Part shown: positions 1 to 7,890 of the stretch, piece by piece
Numbering within the stretch: position 1 is the stretch's first letter
Layout of the letters: each line of letters begins with the position of its first letter
From: Nocardia vaccinii NBRC 15922
GTDB taxonomy: Bacteria; Actinomycetota; Actinomycetes; Mycobacteriales; Mycobacteriaceae
DNA: 43,220 bases
Assembly: GCF_001613305.1 (NCBI RefSeq)
Contig: NZ_BDCC01000022.1
Span: 1 to 43,220, forward strand
Reading direction: 5' to 3'
Notes under the pieces: model-generated
What the model was told of the DNA's origin: nothing
Databases searched by the model: none
What the model saw: only the letters and a program-made list of their open reading frames with translations
Program-made: the position numbers and the translations under genes

Positions 1-17
1 TCGCAGGAGGAGCGGAA

Positions 18-809
18 GTGAGCCGGTTGGCGGAGATGTTCGCGGCGTGCCGCGCCGAGCACCGGGCCGCGCTGATCGGTTACCTGCCCGCCGGCTATCC
101 GGATCTGGCCGGTTCCATCGCCGCGTGCCGGGCGATGGTCGAATCCGGTTGCGACGTCATCGAAGTCGGCGTCGCGTATTCCGACCCGGTGATGGACGGG
201 CCCACCATCCAGGCCGCCGCCGAGCAGGCGTTGCGGGCCGGGGTACGGGTGCGGGACGTGTTCGCCGTGGTCGAGGCGATCACGGCGGCCGGTGGCAAGG
301 CCGTGGTGATGACGTACTGGAATCCGGTGCTGCAATACGGCGTCGACCGGTTCTCCCGGGATCTGGCCGCCGCGGGCGGCCTGGGCATGATCACCCCGAA
401 TCTGATTCCGGAGGAGGCGCAGGACTGGTTCGCCGCCTCCCGGGCGCATGGTCTGGACCGGATCTTCCTGGTCGCGCCGTCCTCCACCGAAGAACGTCTG
501 GTCAAGACCATCGAGGCCAGCAGCGGTTTCATCTATGCCGCCTCGACGATGGGCGTGACCGGCGCACGGGCCGCGGTGTCCTCGATGGCCCCGCAATTGT
601 GTGCGCGGATCCGGGCCCATTCCGATATCGCGATCGGCGTGGGCCTGGGTGTGCGCAGCGGTGCGCAGGCCGCGGAGATCGCCGCTTACGCCGACGGTGT
701 GATCGTCGGGTCGGCCCTGGTCACCGCCGCCGGTCAGGGGCTGGACGAGGTTCGCGCGCTGACCGTGGAGCTCGCCGAGGGCGTGCGTTCGGCGGCCGTC
801 GCCACCTAG
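18..809 (+). CDS. trpA: Tryptophan synthase alpha subunit
   Basis: Cleaves indole-3-glycerol phosphate to indole and glyceraldehyde-3-phosphate; indole is channelled to TrpB in the cytosolic alpha2-beta2 complex, the last step of tryptophan synthesis. The 263 residues are the usual length for this TIM-barrel family. The catalytic pair falls at Glu49 and Asp60, and the phosphate-binding segment (GVGLGVRSGAQAA) is intact near the end. The GTG start follows an AGGAGG site at 5-10. Two positions differ from the usual family sequence: the loop normally EVGVPYSDP reads EVGVAYSDP (Ala53), and the usual ITPDLIP reads ITPNLIP. TrpB should lie just upstream, outside the window. Family assignment is certain; the effect of the two substitutions is not known. 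Confidence 0.97.
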   Translation: MSRLAEMFAACRAEHRAALIGYLPAGYPDLAGSIAACRAMVESGCDVIEVGVAYSDPVMDGPTIQAAAEQALRAGVRVRDVFAVVEAITAAGGKAVVMTYWNPVLQYGVDRFSRDLAAAGGLGMITPNLIPEEAQDWFAASRAHGLDRIFLVAPSSTEERLVKTIEASSGFIYAASTMGVTGARAAVSSMAPQLCARIRAHSDIAIGVGLGVRSGAQAAEIAAYADGVIVGSALVTAAGQGLDEVRALTVELAEGVRSAAVAT

Positions 810-859
810 CGCGTCGATGTCCGGCCGACCGCGCCGCGTGCGGTGCGAGCGGTTTCCGT

Positions 860-865
860 TACGGT
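860..865 (+). promoter_or_regulatory. Candidate -10 box for leaderless lgt mRNA
   Basis: TACGGT is followed by six bases and then the GTG at 872. This fits the TANNNT -10 spacing in which transcription begins at the start codon. No clear -35 box is visible. It favours the 872 start for lgt. Confidence 0.4.
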
Positions 866-871
866 GGGCCC

Positions 872-2092
872 GTGACCTACCGAGTCCTGGCCGAGAGTGT
901 TGTCGCCAACAGTGCCCTGCACGGTTCCGTGCTGGCCTATATTCCGAGTCCGCCGCGCGGCGTCTGGAATCTCGGGCCGTTACCGCTGCGGGCGTATGCG
1001 GTATGCATCATCATCGGCATCATCGCCGCGATCTGGTGGGGCGAGCGGCGTTGGCAGCAGCGCGGCGGCCGGGCGGGCGCGGTGCTGGACGTGGCGATGT
1101 TCGCGGTGCCGTTCGGCCTGGTCGGCGGGCGGCTCTACCACGTGTGCACCGACTGGTACCGGTATTTCGATACGGGCAAGAATCCCTGGGACGCGCTGAA
1201 GGTCTGGGACGGCGGTCTCGGCATCTGGGGGGCGGTGCTGCTGGGCGGCGTCGGCGCCTGGATAGGTTGCCGGGTATACCGAATCCCGTTGCCCGCCTTC
1301 GGTGACGCGATCGCGCCGGGCATTCTGCTGGCCCAGGCGATCGGCCGGTTGGGCAACTACTTCAACCAGGAACTGTACGGCCACGACACCACCAAGCCGT
1401 GGGGTCTGGAGATCTATCTGCGCTTCGACCACAACGGGCAGCTGGACATGATGAACGGCGTGTCCACCGGAGTCGTCCAGCGCATCGTGCAACCCACCTT
1501 CCTGTACGAGCTGGTGTGGAACCTGATCGGCGTGGTGTTGCTGATCCTGGCGGACCGGCGCTGGCGGATCGGCCACGGACGGCTCTTCGCGCTGTACGTC
1601 GCGATCTACACCTTCGGCCGATTCTGGGTTGAGCTGCTGCGCGACGACGACGCCACGCACATCTTCGGTATCCGGATCAACTCGTTCACCTCGACGATCG
1701 TATTCGTCTGCGCCATCGCCTATTTCGTGCTCGCCACCAAGGGACGTGAGGCCGCGGCGACGCTGCAGCCCGGTGGCGACCGGCCGTGGCCGTGGCAGTT
1801 CGGCGCCTTGCGCGAGCACGCCGCGCAATCGGCGGCGACGGAAGCGGATTCGGCGCTCACCACGAATGCCGACGACACCGAGGCCGCCGGGGCCGACGCC
1901 GAGGATCGGGCGCCCGACGAGGACGCCGGGAAATCGGATGCGTCATCGCGGGAAGCGGAGCAAGCTGAGCCCGGCGAATCCGGAGCGGACGAGCGGACTT
2001 CCGGTAGCGAAAACGAGGCCGCCGGCGATGAGGAGTCGACGGTGTCCGCAACGGCGGAGTCGTCGGGAACCGCGGCGAAATCCGCCGAGTAG
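872..2092 (+). CDS. lgt: Prolipoprotein diacylglyceryl transferase
   Basis: Integral membrane enzyme that moves a diacylglyceryl group from phosphatidylglycerol to the lipobox cysteine of preprolipoproteins, the first step of lipoprotein maturation. Several hydrophobic segments lie in roughly residues 40-290. Family motifs are present: YIPSPPRGVW near the N-terminus, WDGGLGIWG, GRLGNYFNQELYG (the Lgt signature with its conserved Arg) and the late GRFWVELLRDDD. After about residue 290 comes a roughly 115-residue hydrophilic tail rich in Ala, Glu, Asp and Ser, predicted to be disordered and longer than the 260-290 residues of the E. coli type. The GTG at 872 has a -10-like TACGGT six bases upstream; an in-frame GTG at 929 would give an N-terminus closer to the mycobacterial one. 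Substrates in this window include the lipoproteins at 8696 and 20470. Confidence 0.95.
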   Translation: MTYRVLAESVVANSALHGSVLAYIPSPPRGVWNLGPLPLRAYAVCIIIGIIAAIWWGERRWQQRGGRAGAVLDVAMFAVPFGLVGGRLYHVCTDWYRYFDTGKNPWDALKVWDGGLGIWGAVLLGGVGAWIGCRVYRIPLPAFGDAIAPGILLAQAIGRLGNYFNQELYGHDTTKPWGLEIYLRFDHNGQLDMMNGVSTGVVQRIVQPTFLYELVWNLIGVVLLILADRRWRIGHGRLFALYVAIYTFGRFWVELLRDDDATHIFGIRINSFTSTIVFVCAIAYFVLATKGREAAATLQPGGDRPWPWQFGALREHAAQSAATEADSALTTNADDTEAAGADAEDRAPDEDAGKSDASSREAEQAEPGESGADERTSGSENEAAGDEESTVSATAESSGTAAKSAE

Positions 2093-2178
2093 AACCGGAA
2101 TCGATATCCGATCCGCCACGACCCGGCGGGCGGGGTGAGGCGGGTCGCGGTGATGCGGCCCGCGGACGAGGAGGACAG

Positions 2179-2205
2179 ATGACCGAGCACGAGGTGCGGC
2201 AGTGA
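2179..2205 (+). CDS. Candidate 8-residue upstream reading frame
   Basis: An ATG at 2179, preceded by a strong GAGGAGGA site (2169-2176), opens a short frame encoding MTEHEVRQ. It stops at the TGA 2203-2205, which overlaps the GTG start (2202) of the TM2 gene as GTGA. The gene's own start has no good ribosome-binding site, so ribosomes loaded on this mini-frame may re-initiate at the GTG. Its translation is an inference from layout only. Confidence 0.4.
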   Translation: MTEHEVRQ

Positions 2206-2699
2206 CCGACCCCTATCAACAGCCCGGCTACGGGCCGCAGTACGGCGCACCGGGCACCGGCCCGGGTATCGGCGGGCAGCCGTACGGGCAGCCGCAGTAC
2301 CCGCAGGACGCGTACGGGCAGCCGCAGGACGCGTACGGGCAGTCCAACCCCTACAACCAGCAGGTGTACGCACAGCAGCCGGGCGGCTACCCGCAACCCG
2401 GCTATCCGGCCGGTCCGTACGGCCAGCCCGGAATGGATCCGCAGGCGCCGTTCGGTCGCGATATGTACGGCATGCCCTACTCGGACAAGTCGAAACTGGT
2501 GGCGGGCCTGCTGCAACTGTTCCTCGGCGGTTTCGGAGCCGGGCGATTTTACCTGGGCTACAACGGGATTGCCGTCGCACAACTGCTGGTCACCATCTTC
2601 ACCTGCGGTCTGGGCGGTATCTGGCCGCTCATCGATGCGATCATGATCTTCCTGGGCAATGTGCCCGACACCTACGGCCGACCGCTACAGGAAAGCTGA
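2202..2699 (+). CDS. TM2 domain membrane protein
   Basis: Small membrane protein of unknown function, 165 residues. Residues 1-90 are low-complexity and rich in Gly, Pro, Tyr and Gln, with repeated YGQPQ-like units. Residues about 97-160 form a TM2 domain: two hydrophobic helices joined by a short turn, with the family core LGGFGAGRFYLGY and a closing WPLIDAIMIF segment. The proline-rich half is probably cytosolic and disordered. The GTG start overlaps the stop of a short upstream frame that carries the strong ribosome-binding site, suggesting coupled translation. M. tuberculosis also has a TM2-type gene between lgt and pykA, so the position is conserved. No enzymatic role can be inferred. 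Confidence 0.85.
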   Translation: MTDPYQQPGYGPQYGAPGTGPGIGGQPYGQPQYPQDAYGQPQDAYGQSNPYNQQVYAQQPGGYPQPGYPAGPYGQPGMDPQAPFGRDMYGMPYSDKSKLVAGLLQLFLGGFGAGRFYLGYNGIAVAQLLVTIFTCGLGGIWPLIDAIMIFLGNVPDTYGRPLQES

Positions 2700-3123
2700 T
2701 TCGCCGGTCGCCGGAATTCGGCTCAGCGCAAGCGAAATCCTGTGGACAACGGGCGCGCATGTCGTGGGTTGCGCCGGTTCTGTTCGTCGGGCCCGTGTCG
2801 GCGGGCCCGCCTGGCGGAGCGGTAATCCATTGCACCGCAAGCTGTTCGCCGCCGTGCAGGAATTCGGCACCGCACTGATATCCCCGATTTCGGTAACCGA
2901 ATTGTTGCCGGTGACGCGATCGACGGCCGCTCCGCCCCTCGATCCCGTCGGGCTCCCCGGCGTGGCCGCCCGCTATTGCCGGATGATCTATCTGGTGCTC
3001 GGATTTGCGCAAACTTGTGTCGAGACCGGGGTGGCCGGACATCTCGGCGGGTGAGCCGGATCATAGGCTCGCCCTATTGATAGCGAAGGGTATGCCCACT
3101 CGGCGAAGCGGACCGGGCAGGAC
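2700..3123 (+). other. Intergenic stretch with no supported gene
   Basis: Between the TM2 gene and pyk. Open frames exist on both strands but resemble no known protein and have no ribosome-binding site. The TAGGCTCG motif occurs twice, at 3064 and 3124; only the second is placed to serve as a -10 box for pyk. I see no DUF2752-type gene, which I recall at this place in mycobacteria. Confidence 0.5.
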
Positions 3124-3129
3124 TAGGCT
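3124..3129 (+). promoter_or_regulatory. Candidate -10 box for leaderless pyk mRNA
   Basis: TAGGCT is followed by six bases and the GTG at 3136. The position fits a transcript starting at the initiation codon. No Shine-Dalgarno site precedes the gene, which agrees with leaderless translation. Confidence 0.5.
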
Positions 3130-3135
3130 CGAGCC

Positions 3136-4557
3136 GTGATGCGACGGACAAAGATTGTGTGCACCCTCGGGCCGGCCACAGCCTCCGAGGACCGGATCCG
3201 CGAACTTGTCGAAAGCGGCATGGATGTGGCCCGGCTTAATTTCAGTCACGGCGAACACGCCGATCACGCTGAGAACTACGAGAAGGTGCGGAAGGCCGCG
3301 GATCACCTGGGTCGCGCCGTCGGCATCCTGGCCGATCTACAGGGCCCCAAGATCCGGCTCGGCCGGTTCGTGGACGGCCGCACGACGTGGGCGACCGGCG
3401 AGGAGGTGCGCATCACCGTCGAGGACGTGGAGGGCACCCACGACCGCGTGTCCACCACGTACAAGGAACTGGCCGCCGACGCCAAGGCGGGCGACCGGCT
3501 GCTGGTCGACGACGGCAAGGTCGGGCTGACCGTACTGCGCGTCGAGAACAACGATGTCGTCTGCCGGGTGACCGAGGGCGGACCGGTGTCGAACAACAAG
3601 GGCGTGTCGCTGCCCGGTATGGATGTTTCGGTTCCGGCCTTGTCCGACAAGGACATCGCCGACCTCGAGTTCGCGCTGAAGCTGGGCGTCGACTTCATCG
3701 CGCTCTCGTTCGTGCGATCCCCGGCGGATGTGGAACTGGTGCACGACGTGATGGATCGCGTCGGCCGTCGCGTCCCGGTGATCGGCAAACTGGAGAAGCC
3801 GGAGGCGATCGACAATCTCGAGGCGATCGTGCTGGCCTTCGACGCGATCATGGTCGCGCGCGGCGACCTGGGCGTCGAGCTGCCGCTCGAGCAGGTGCCG
3901 CTGGTGCAGAAGCGTGCCATCCAGATGGCAAGGGAGAACGCCAAACCCGTGATCGTGGCGACCCAGATGCTGGAGTCGATGATCACCAATTCCCGCCCGA
4001 CCCGCGCCGAGGCCTCCGATGTCGCCAACGCGGTGCTGGACGGCGCGGACGCGGTGATGCTCTCGGGCGAGACCTCGGTCGGCGAGTACCCGATCGAGAC
4101 GGTCCGTACGATGGCACGCATCGTGCATGCCGTGGAATCCGAAACCTCCACGCGGGTACCGCCGTTGACCCATGTGCCGCGCACCAAGCGCGGTGTCATC
4201 TCCTACGGGGCCCGCGATATCGGCGAGCGGCTCAACGCCAAGGCGTTGGTCGCCTTCACCCAGTCCGGCGATACCGTGCGCCGCCTGGCCCGCCTGCACA
4301 CCCCGCTGCCGCTGCTGGCCTTCACCCCGCTGCCGGAGGTCCGCAGCCAGCTGTCGCTGAGCTGGGGCGTGGAGACGTTCATCGTGCCGACCGTGCGCAC
4401 CACCGATGAGATGATCGGTCAGGTCGACAAGGAACTGCTGTCGCTGAACCGGTACGCCAAGGGCGATCTGGTCGTCATCGTGGCCGGTTCTCCGCCGGGA
4501 ACCATCGGTTCCACCAACCTGATCCACGTGCACCGCATAGGCGAGGAGGACCATTAG
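3136..4557 (+). CDS. pyk: Pyruvate kinase
   Basis: Converts phosphoenolpyruvate and ADP to pyruvate and ATP in the last step of glycolysis; the active enzyme is normally a cytosolic tetramer. The 473 residues cover the whole family length. The N-terminal KIVCTLGPAT strand, the B domain, the active-site lysine region GKLEKPEAIDNLEAIV and the MVARGDLGVELP metal/substrate loop are all intact, followed by the C-terminal regulatory domain. The sequence is very close to mycobacterial PykA. GTG 3136 is taken as the start because a TAGGCT -10 box lies six bases upstream; ATG 3139 is equally possible and changes one residue. The tesB start follows the stop directly, so the two genes are probably co-transcribed. 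Confidence 0.97.
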   Translation: MMRRTKIVCTLGPATASEDRIRELVESGMDVARLNFSHGEHADHAENYEKVRKAADHLGRAVGILADLQGPKIRLGRFVDGRTTWATGEEVRITVEDVEGTHDRVSTTYKELAADAKAGDRLLVDDGKVGLTVLRVENNDVVCRVTEGGPVSNNKGVSLPGMDVSVPALSDKDIADLEFALKLGVDFIALSFVRSPADVELVHDVMDRVGRRVPVIGKLEKPEAIDNLEAIVLAFDAIMVARGDLGVELPLEQVPLVQKRAIQMARENAKPVIVATQMLESMITNSRPTRAEASDVANAVLDGADAVMLSGETSVGEYPIETVRTMARIVHAVESETSTRVPPLTHVPRTKRGVISYGARDIGERLNAKALVAFTQSGDTVRRLARLHTPLPLLAFTPLPEVRSQLSLSWGVETFIVPTVRTTDEMIGQVDKELLSLNRYAKGDLVVIVAGSPPGTIGSTNLIHVHRIGEEDH

Positions 4558-5454
4558 TTGAGTACGTCACTGGGCGAATCGGTGTCTACGGGAACAGGCG
4601 ATCTGGACGTTCTGCTCGGTCTGCTCGACCTCGAGCAGACCGGTGCGGACACGTTCCTCGGCCAGCATCCGGAGAAGGTGTGGAGCCGGACATTCGGCGG
4701 ACAGCTGGTCGCGCAGGCGATCATCGCCGCCGGGCGTACCGTCGGCCCCGAACGTCCGGTGCACGCGGTCAACGCGCATTTCGTGCGCGGCGGCGATGTG
4801 AAGAAGCCGATCGAATACCGGGTGGAACGGCACCGGGACGGCCGTGCCTTCGCCAATCGCACCGTCACCGCCTATCAGGACGATCAGGAGCTGTTCGTCA
4901 TGCTGGCGGCCTTCCAGGACTACGGCAAGGGCCTCGAGCACGCCACCCCGCAGCCCCAGGTGCCCGATCCGGACGGTCTGCCGCGGGTCGAGGAGTCCTT
5001 CGAGGGTCTCGAGGACCGGCTGCAGATGTTCGTCCAGGCTCCGCATCCGATCGATATGCGGTACACCAACGATCCGGCGTGGATCCTGAAGGGTACCGGC
5101 GAAACCCTCAACCACAACCGGGTGTGGATGAAGGCGGACGGCACCCTGCCCGACGATCCGCTGATTCATGTTGCGACGCTGGGTTATTCGTCGGACACCA
5201 CGGTGCTGGATTCGATCATCACCACGCACGGCCTGTCCTGGGGCTTCGACCGGATCGTCGCGGCGACGGTGAATCACTCCATCTGGTTCCACCGCCCGTT
5301 CCGCTTCGACGACTGGGCCCTGTACGCCACCCAGTCGCCCGTCGCCGCCGGTCAGCGTGGTCTTGCCATGGGGCACTTCTATTCTCGCGCAGGCGAATTG
5401 CTCGCCACGGTCGTCCAGGAAGGCGTCATCCGGCACTTCCCGGCCAGGCGCTGA
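4558..5454 (+). CDS. tesB: Acyl-CoA thioesterase II (TesB family)
   Basis: Hydrolyses acyl-CoA to free fatty acid and CoA; cytosolic double-hotdog enzyme. At 298 residues it is full length. The N-terminal hotdog carries RTFGGQLVAQA and the C-terminal one carries SIWFHRPFRFDDWALY and VVQEGVIR. By family knowledge the catalytic Asp, Thr/Ser and Gln would correspond to the SDTTVLDS, NHSIWFH and QEG segments. The TTG start abuts the pyk stop and has a GAGGAGGA site at 4543-4550 inside the end of pyk, so this start is well supported despite the rare codon. It ends ten bases from the convergent gene at 5465. The physiological substrate chain length cannot be read from sequence. Confidence 0.93.
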   Translation: MSTSLGESVSTGTGDLDVLLGLLDLEQTGADTFLGQHPEKVWSRTFGGQLVAQAIIAAGRTVGPERPVHAVNAHFVRGGDVKKPIEYRVERHRDGRAFANRTVTAYQDDQELFVMLAAFQDYGKGLEHATPQPQVPDPDGLPRVEESFEGLEDRLQMFVQAPHPIDMRYTNDPAWILKGTGETLNHNRVWMKADGTLPDDPLIHVATLGYSSDTTVLDSIITTHGLSWGFDRIVAATVNHSIWFHRPFRFDDWALYATQSPVAAGQRGLAMGHFYSRAGELLATVVQEGVIRHFPARR

Positions 5455-5464
5455 GCCGCGCGGC

Positions 5465-5866
5465 TCAGATCAGTTCGCGGTTCTCCTCGAGGTCGAAACT
5501 CTCCCGGTACAGGGTGTGAATCTCGTAGGGGACCGCGTCCTCGGCGGCGATGCACAGCATCAGGCGGGTCTCCAGCCGGGCCAGATTGGCCTCGGTGAGC
5601 AGTTTCGCGTCGCCGACGAGGCTCAGCGCGATCTCGTAGGTGCGGCGATCGCCGGGGTCGCTGCCCGGATGGTCAAGGCGCCATTGGGTTTCCAGCACCG
5701 TGTGGCTCGGCTGATCGGGGTCGACCGGCAGCGTGAACCGCCAGGCGAACAGATCGCGGTCGGCCACGTGTTCGTCGACCACCCGGCGGACGGTGGCCAC
5801 GACACGATCGAGAGTTTCGGGTGTCACGTAAACATGGAGCGAAACATCCGAAATGCGTTTCGGCAT
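5465..5866 (-). CDS. Hypothetical protein
   Basis: A 133-residue cytosolic-looking protein with no signal peptide or membrane segment. I do not recognise the family. It begins MPKRISDVSLHVYV and alternates predicted strands and helices, with an Arg- and Glu-rich middle. The ATG at 5866 has a weak AGGAC site upstream on the minus strand; earlier in-frame starts would add Pro/Arg-rich sequence that looks non-coding. Codon third positions are mostly G/C, which supports coding. It lies downstream of, and in the same direction as, the tyrosine phosphatase gene, with 113 bases between them, and its 3' end is ten bases from tesB. Confidence 0.65.
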   Translation of the reverse strand: MPKRISDVSLHVYVTPETLDRVVATVRRVVDEHVADRDLFAWRFTLPVDPDQPSHTVLETQWRLDHPGSDPGDRRTYEIALSLVGDAKLLTEANLARLETRLMLCIAAEDAVPYEIHTLYRESFDLEENRELI

Positions 5867-5979
5867 GTCTGAGTCCTGTTCTTGTGTCGAACCTTCGGCG
5901 GGCCATTCGCCCGGCAGTGTAGTCGCTCGCCGCCGCAAATGGGGAGGACGCTCCGTCCTGGAGAGTCGGCGCGAATTGC

Positions 5980-6606
5980 TCAGGCCTGGCGGCCGATTCG
6001 AGTGATGTCGATGACCGGCGGCTCGTCCTGCCGCCCACCGGGCAGTACCACCAGACGCGGTCGGCCGCGGTCGTCGGTGGTGCGCCCGGCCGGCATGCAC
6101 AGCGCGAGCAGTAGCGGCCCGAGGGTTTCGGCGATGTGGTCGCCGACCTCGCAGTACTTCTCCGGGGACAGGCCCACCGGATCGGCGATGTTCTCCCGGC
6201 CCACCAACGCCAGATCGTTACGGGCCCGATCCATTTCGGGGACGGTGCGCGCACCGCTGACCTTGGCGATGCGGTGCGCCTGCAGCAGGGTGAAGGTGCG
6301 GGGCCGCGCGCCGGGAACGTGCGAGACGATATCGTCGCGAATCTGTTCGGTCATGGCCAGGACCAGATCGGCGCGGTCGACCATCTCCGGCTTCAGGCGG
6401 CGGGCGCGGAAACCGCTCGCGTTCGCGCCGAGTCCGGTGATCGTCTGTGCCGCAAGCGGTTCCACGCCGAAGCCGACCAATGCCCGGGTTCCCGCGCTCT
6501 CCGCGGTCAGCTCGTACAGTCCGTGTTCGTCCGCCAGTGCGCGGGTGAGGCGTTCGGCGATCACCGAGCGGCACACATTGCCGGTGCAGACGAACAGGAC
6601 ATGCAT
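5980..6606 (-). CDS. Low-molecular-weight protein tyrosine phosphatase
   Basis: Removes phosphate from phosphotyrosine (or arginine) in proteins through a cysteinyl-phosphate intermediate. The N-terminal P-loop CTGNVCRS supplies nucleophile Cys7 and Arg13, followed by the ESAGT segment. The general acid is in the ADP motif at Asp142, in the sequence NIADPVGLSPE. The core ends near residue 155. About 50 more residues follow, including a strand-rich VVLPGG segment, making the protein (208 residues) longer than the typical 150-160. The target is unknown; no kinase or polysaccharide genes are nearby. ATG 6606 places the P-loop at the expected distance from the N-terminus. Confidence 0.92.
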   Translation of the reverse strand: MHVLFVCTGNVCRSVIAERLTRALADEHGLYELTAESAGTRALVGFGVEPLAAQTITGLGANASGFRARRLKPEMVDRADLVLAMTEQIRDDIVSHVPGARPRTFTLLQAHRIAKVSGARTVPEMDRARNDLALVGRENIADPVGLSPEKYCEVGDHIAETLGPLLLALCMPAGRTTDDRGRPRLVVLPGGRQDEPPVIDITRIGRQA

Positions 6607-6751
6607 GGCAGGTACGGTATGCGCCCGCGGGCGCGGCGAGAAGACACCAATAGCGGAAATCGGTCATTGTCGCCAGATGTTCATTTCCGTGTAGCGAGTC
6701 GCGCGAGAAACGTTTGCTTGCGAGTCGCTGAATTCCCTCGAATGCGGGAAA

Positions 6752-7270
6752 TTATTTGCCGCCGGAATCTTCGCGATAATAAGTCTTTTCACCGACCACG
6801 GGCGCGGTCTTCGGATCCGCGTCCTCGACCCGCCCGCGCGTGGAGAACAGCCGTCCGCGCATCGGCACCGTGGGCGCGACGCGGGCCAGCCCGGTCGGGG
6901 TGGTCATATCGTCGTACATGGTGTCGATGCCGCCGCGCCGGAAGTACGCCTCGTGCCAGAATCCGGTACCCCCGGAATCCCGCAGAAAACGCTGCCACCA
7001 GTCGCGATGCGGTGCCGAGCGGGTCCATCGCTCCAGGCTGTCCAGGTCGCGCCAGTACTGTCGCGCACCCCAGTGCGGCGGGAAAAGCGACCAGATCAGA
7101 TCCTCGTGCAGCAGCAGCCCGTCGGGGTGATCGCGATGTGAGCGATAGAGTTTCGGCCCCAATCCGAGCAGTCGCAGCATGCCCCGCGGCCGCCGCACGC
7201 GCATACCCAGATAAACGACGACCAGGTCCGGATATTCGGACAGATCCGCGGTGAGTCGATTCACGCGCAT
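6752..7270 (-). CDS. DUF4188 domain-containing protein
   Basis: A 172-residue protein of the DUF4188 family, whose members are sometimes described as monooxygenase-like; the biochemical role is not established. Recognisable family stretches are DLVVVYLGMRVRRPRGM, LLHEDLIWSLFPPHWG, QYWRDLDSLERWTRS and the GTGFWHEAYFRRGG segment. The fold is probably a dimeric alpha/beta barrel, by inference. Start at 7270 is chosen because GGGAGG lies about seven bases upstream on the minus strand. It is downstream of tRNA-Leu in the same direction, separated by more than 300 bases, so it likely has its own promoter. Confidence 0.85.
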   Translation of the reverse strand: MRVNRLTADLSEYPDLVVVYLGMRVRRPRGMLRLLGLGPKLYRSHRDHPDGLLLHEDLIWSLFPPHWGARQYWRDLDSLERWTRSAPHRDWWQRFLRDSGGTGFWHEAYFRRGGIDTMYDDMTTPTGLARVAPTVPMRGRLFSTRGRVEDADPKTAPVVGEKTYYREDSGGK

Positions 7271-7596
7271 TCGCGACCTCCCATCGAGCCGGGGTGCGGA
7301 TAACCCCTGTCCTGTTTGCACGTAATACGCCGGTGATCGGTTCGATCGGCACGGTCGTCGGGGGCCCGGGAGCCGATTCGGGTCCGATATCCTCCGCCAT
7401 CGATTGTCCGTCGATTTGCTGATCGGCGAAAGTGTCATCACGGTCGAAGTCGGCTCGATATTCCGCCGGACCTGCTCGGCGTCGCGGGGCCGCGAGGGGC
7501 GATTACCTCGGAGACGGTGATCGGCACGGCTCGCCGCGACGCCGGACAACGTTGTGCGGCAATGCAGTACGACAGGAGTCGCAGCGGCCGCGAACT
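7271..7596 (-). other. Intergenic stretch, no gene seen
   Basis: Separates the DUF4188 gene from the 3' end of tRNA-Leu. No convincing frame, repeat or hairpin was seen on either strand. It must hold the tRNA 3' trailer and the promoter of the DUF4188 gene. Confidence 0.4.
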
Positions 7597-7683
7597 TGGT
7601 GCCGAGTGTGGGACTCGAACCCACACGTCCTTTCGGACAACGGTTTTTGAGACCGTCGCGTCTGCCTGTTCCGCCAACTCGGC
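7597..7683 (-). tRNA. tRNA-Leu(CAA)
   Basis: Read on the minus strand, the 5' acceptor strand GCCGAGT pairs with ACTCGGC, followed by discriminator A and an encoded CCA (7597-7599). The anticodon arm has a five-pair stem (ACGGT/ACCGT) and loop CTCAAAA, giving anticodon CAA (7647-7649), which reads UUG. A long variable arm (GTCC GAAA GGAC) and a T arm with GGTTCGAGTCC are as expected for a class II leucine tRNA. Length 87 with CCA. Confidence 0.96.
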
Positions 7684-7696
7684 GCACCGGATCCAA

Positions 7697-7702
7697 ATCA
7701 TA
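7697..7702 (-). promoter_or_regulatory. Candidate -10 box for tRNA-Leu
   Basis: On the minus strand TATGAT lies 13 bases before the mature tRNA 5' end, a good match to the SigA-type -10 consensus. A -35 box is not clear. Confidence 0.5.
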
Positions 7703-7890
7703 GCCGGTGACCCTGCCGAGAACCGAATCGGTGTGATACTGCCCCGGTTCGTGCTGGGTAAGTGGGTTCTCGGCGGTGTTGAACGGTACGCTTCAGGGAA
7801 CTCGGATGCGTATCGTAGCGGTCCGTCGAGGGCGGCGTCGGACTGTATCGGAGCATCGAGTGTCGGCATCGGAATACGAGGGGTCTGTCT

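Noticed and set aside
2659..3054. A 131-codon frame between the TM2 gene and pyk
   Set aside because: It overlaps the TM2 end, has no ribosome-binding site and resembles nothing known.
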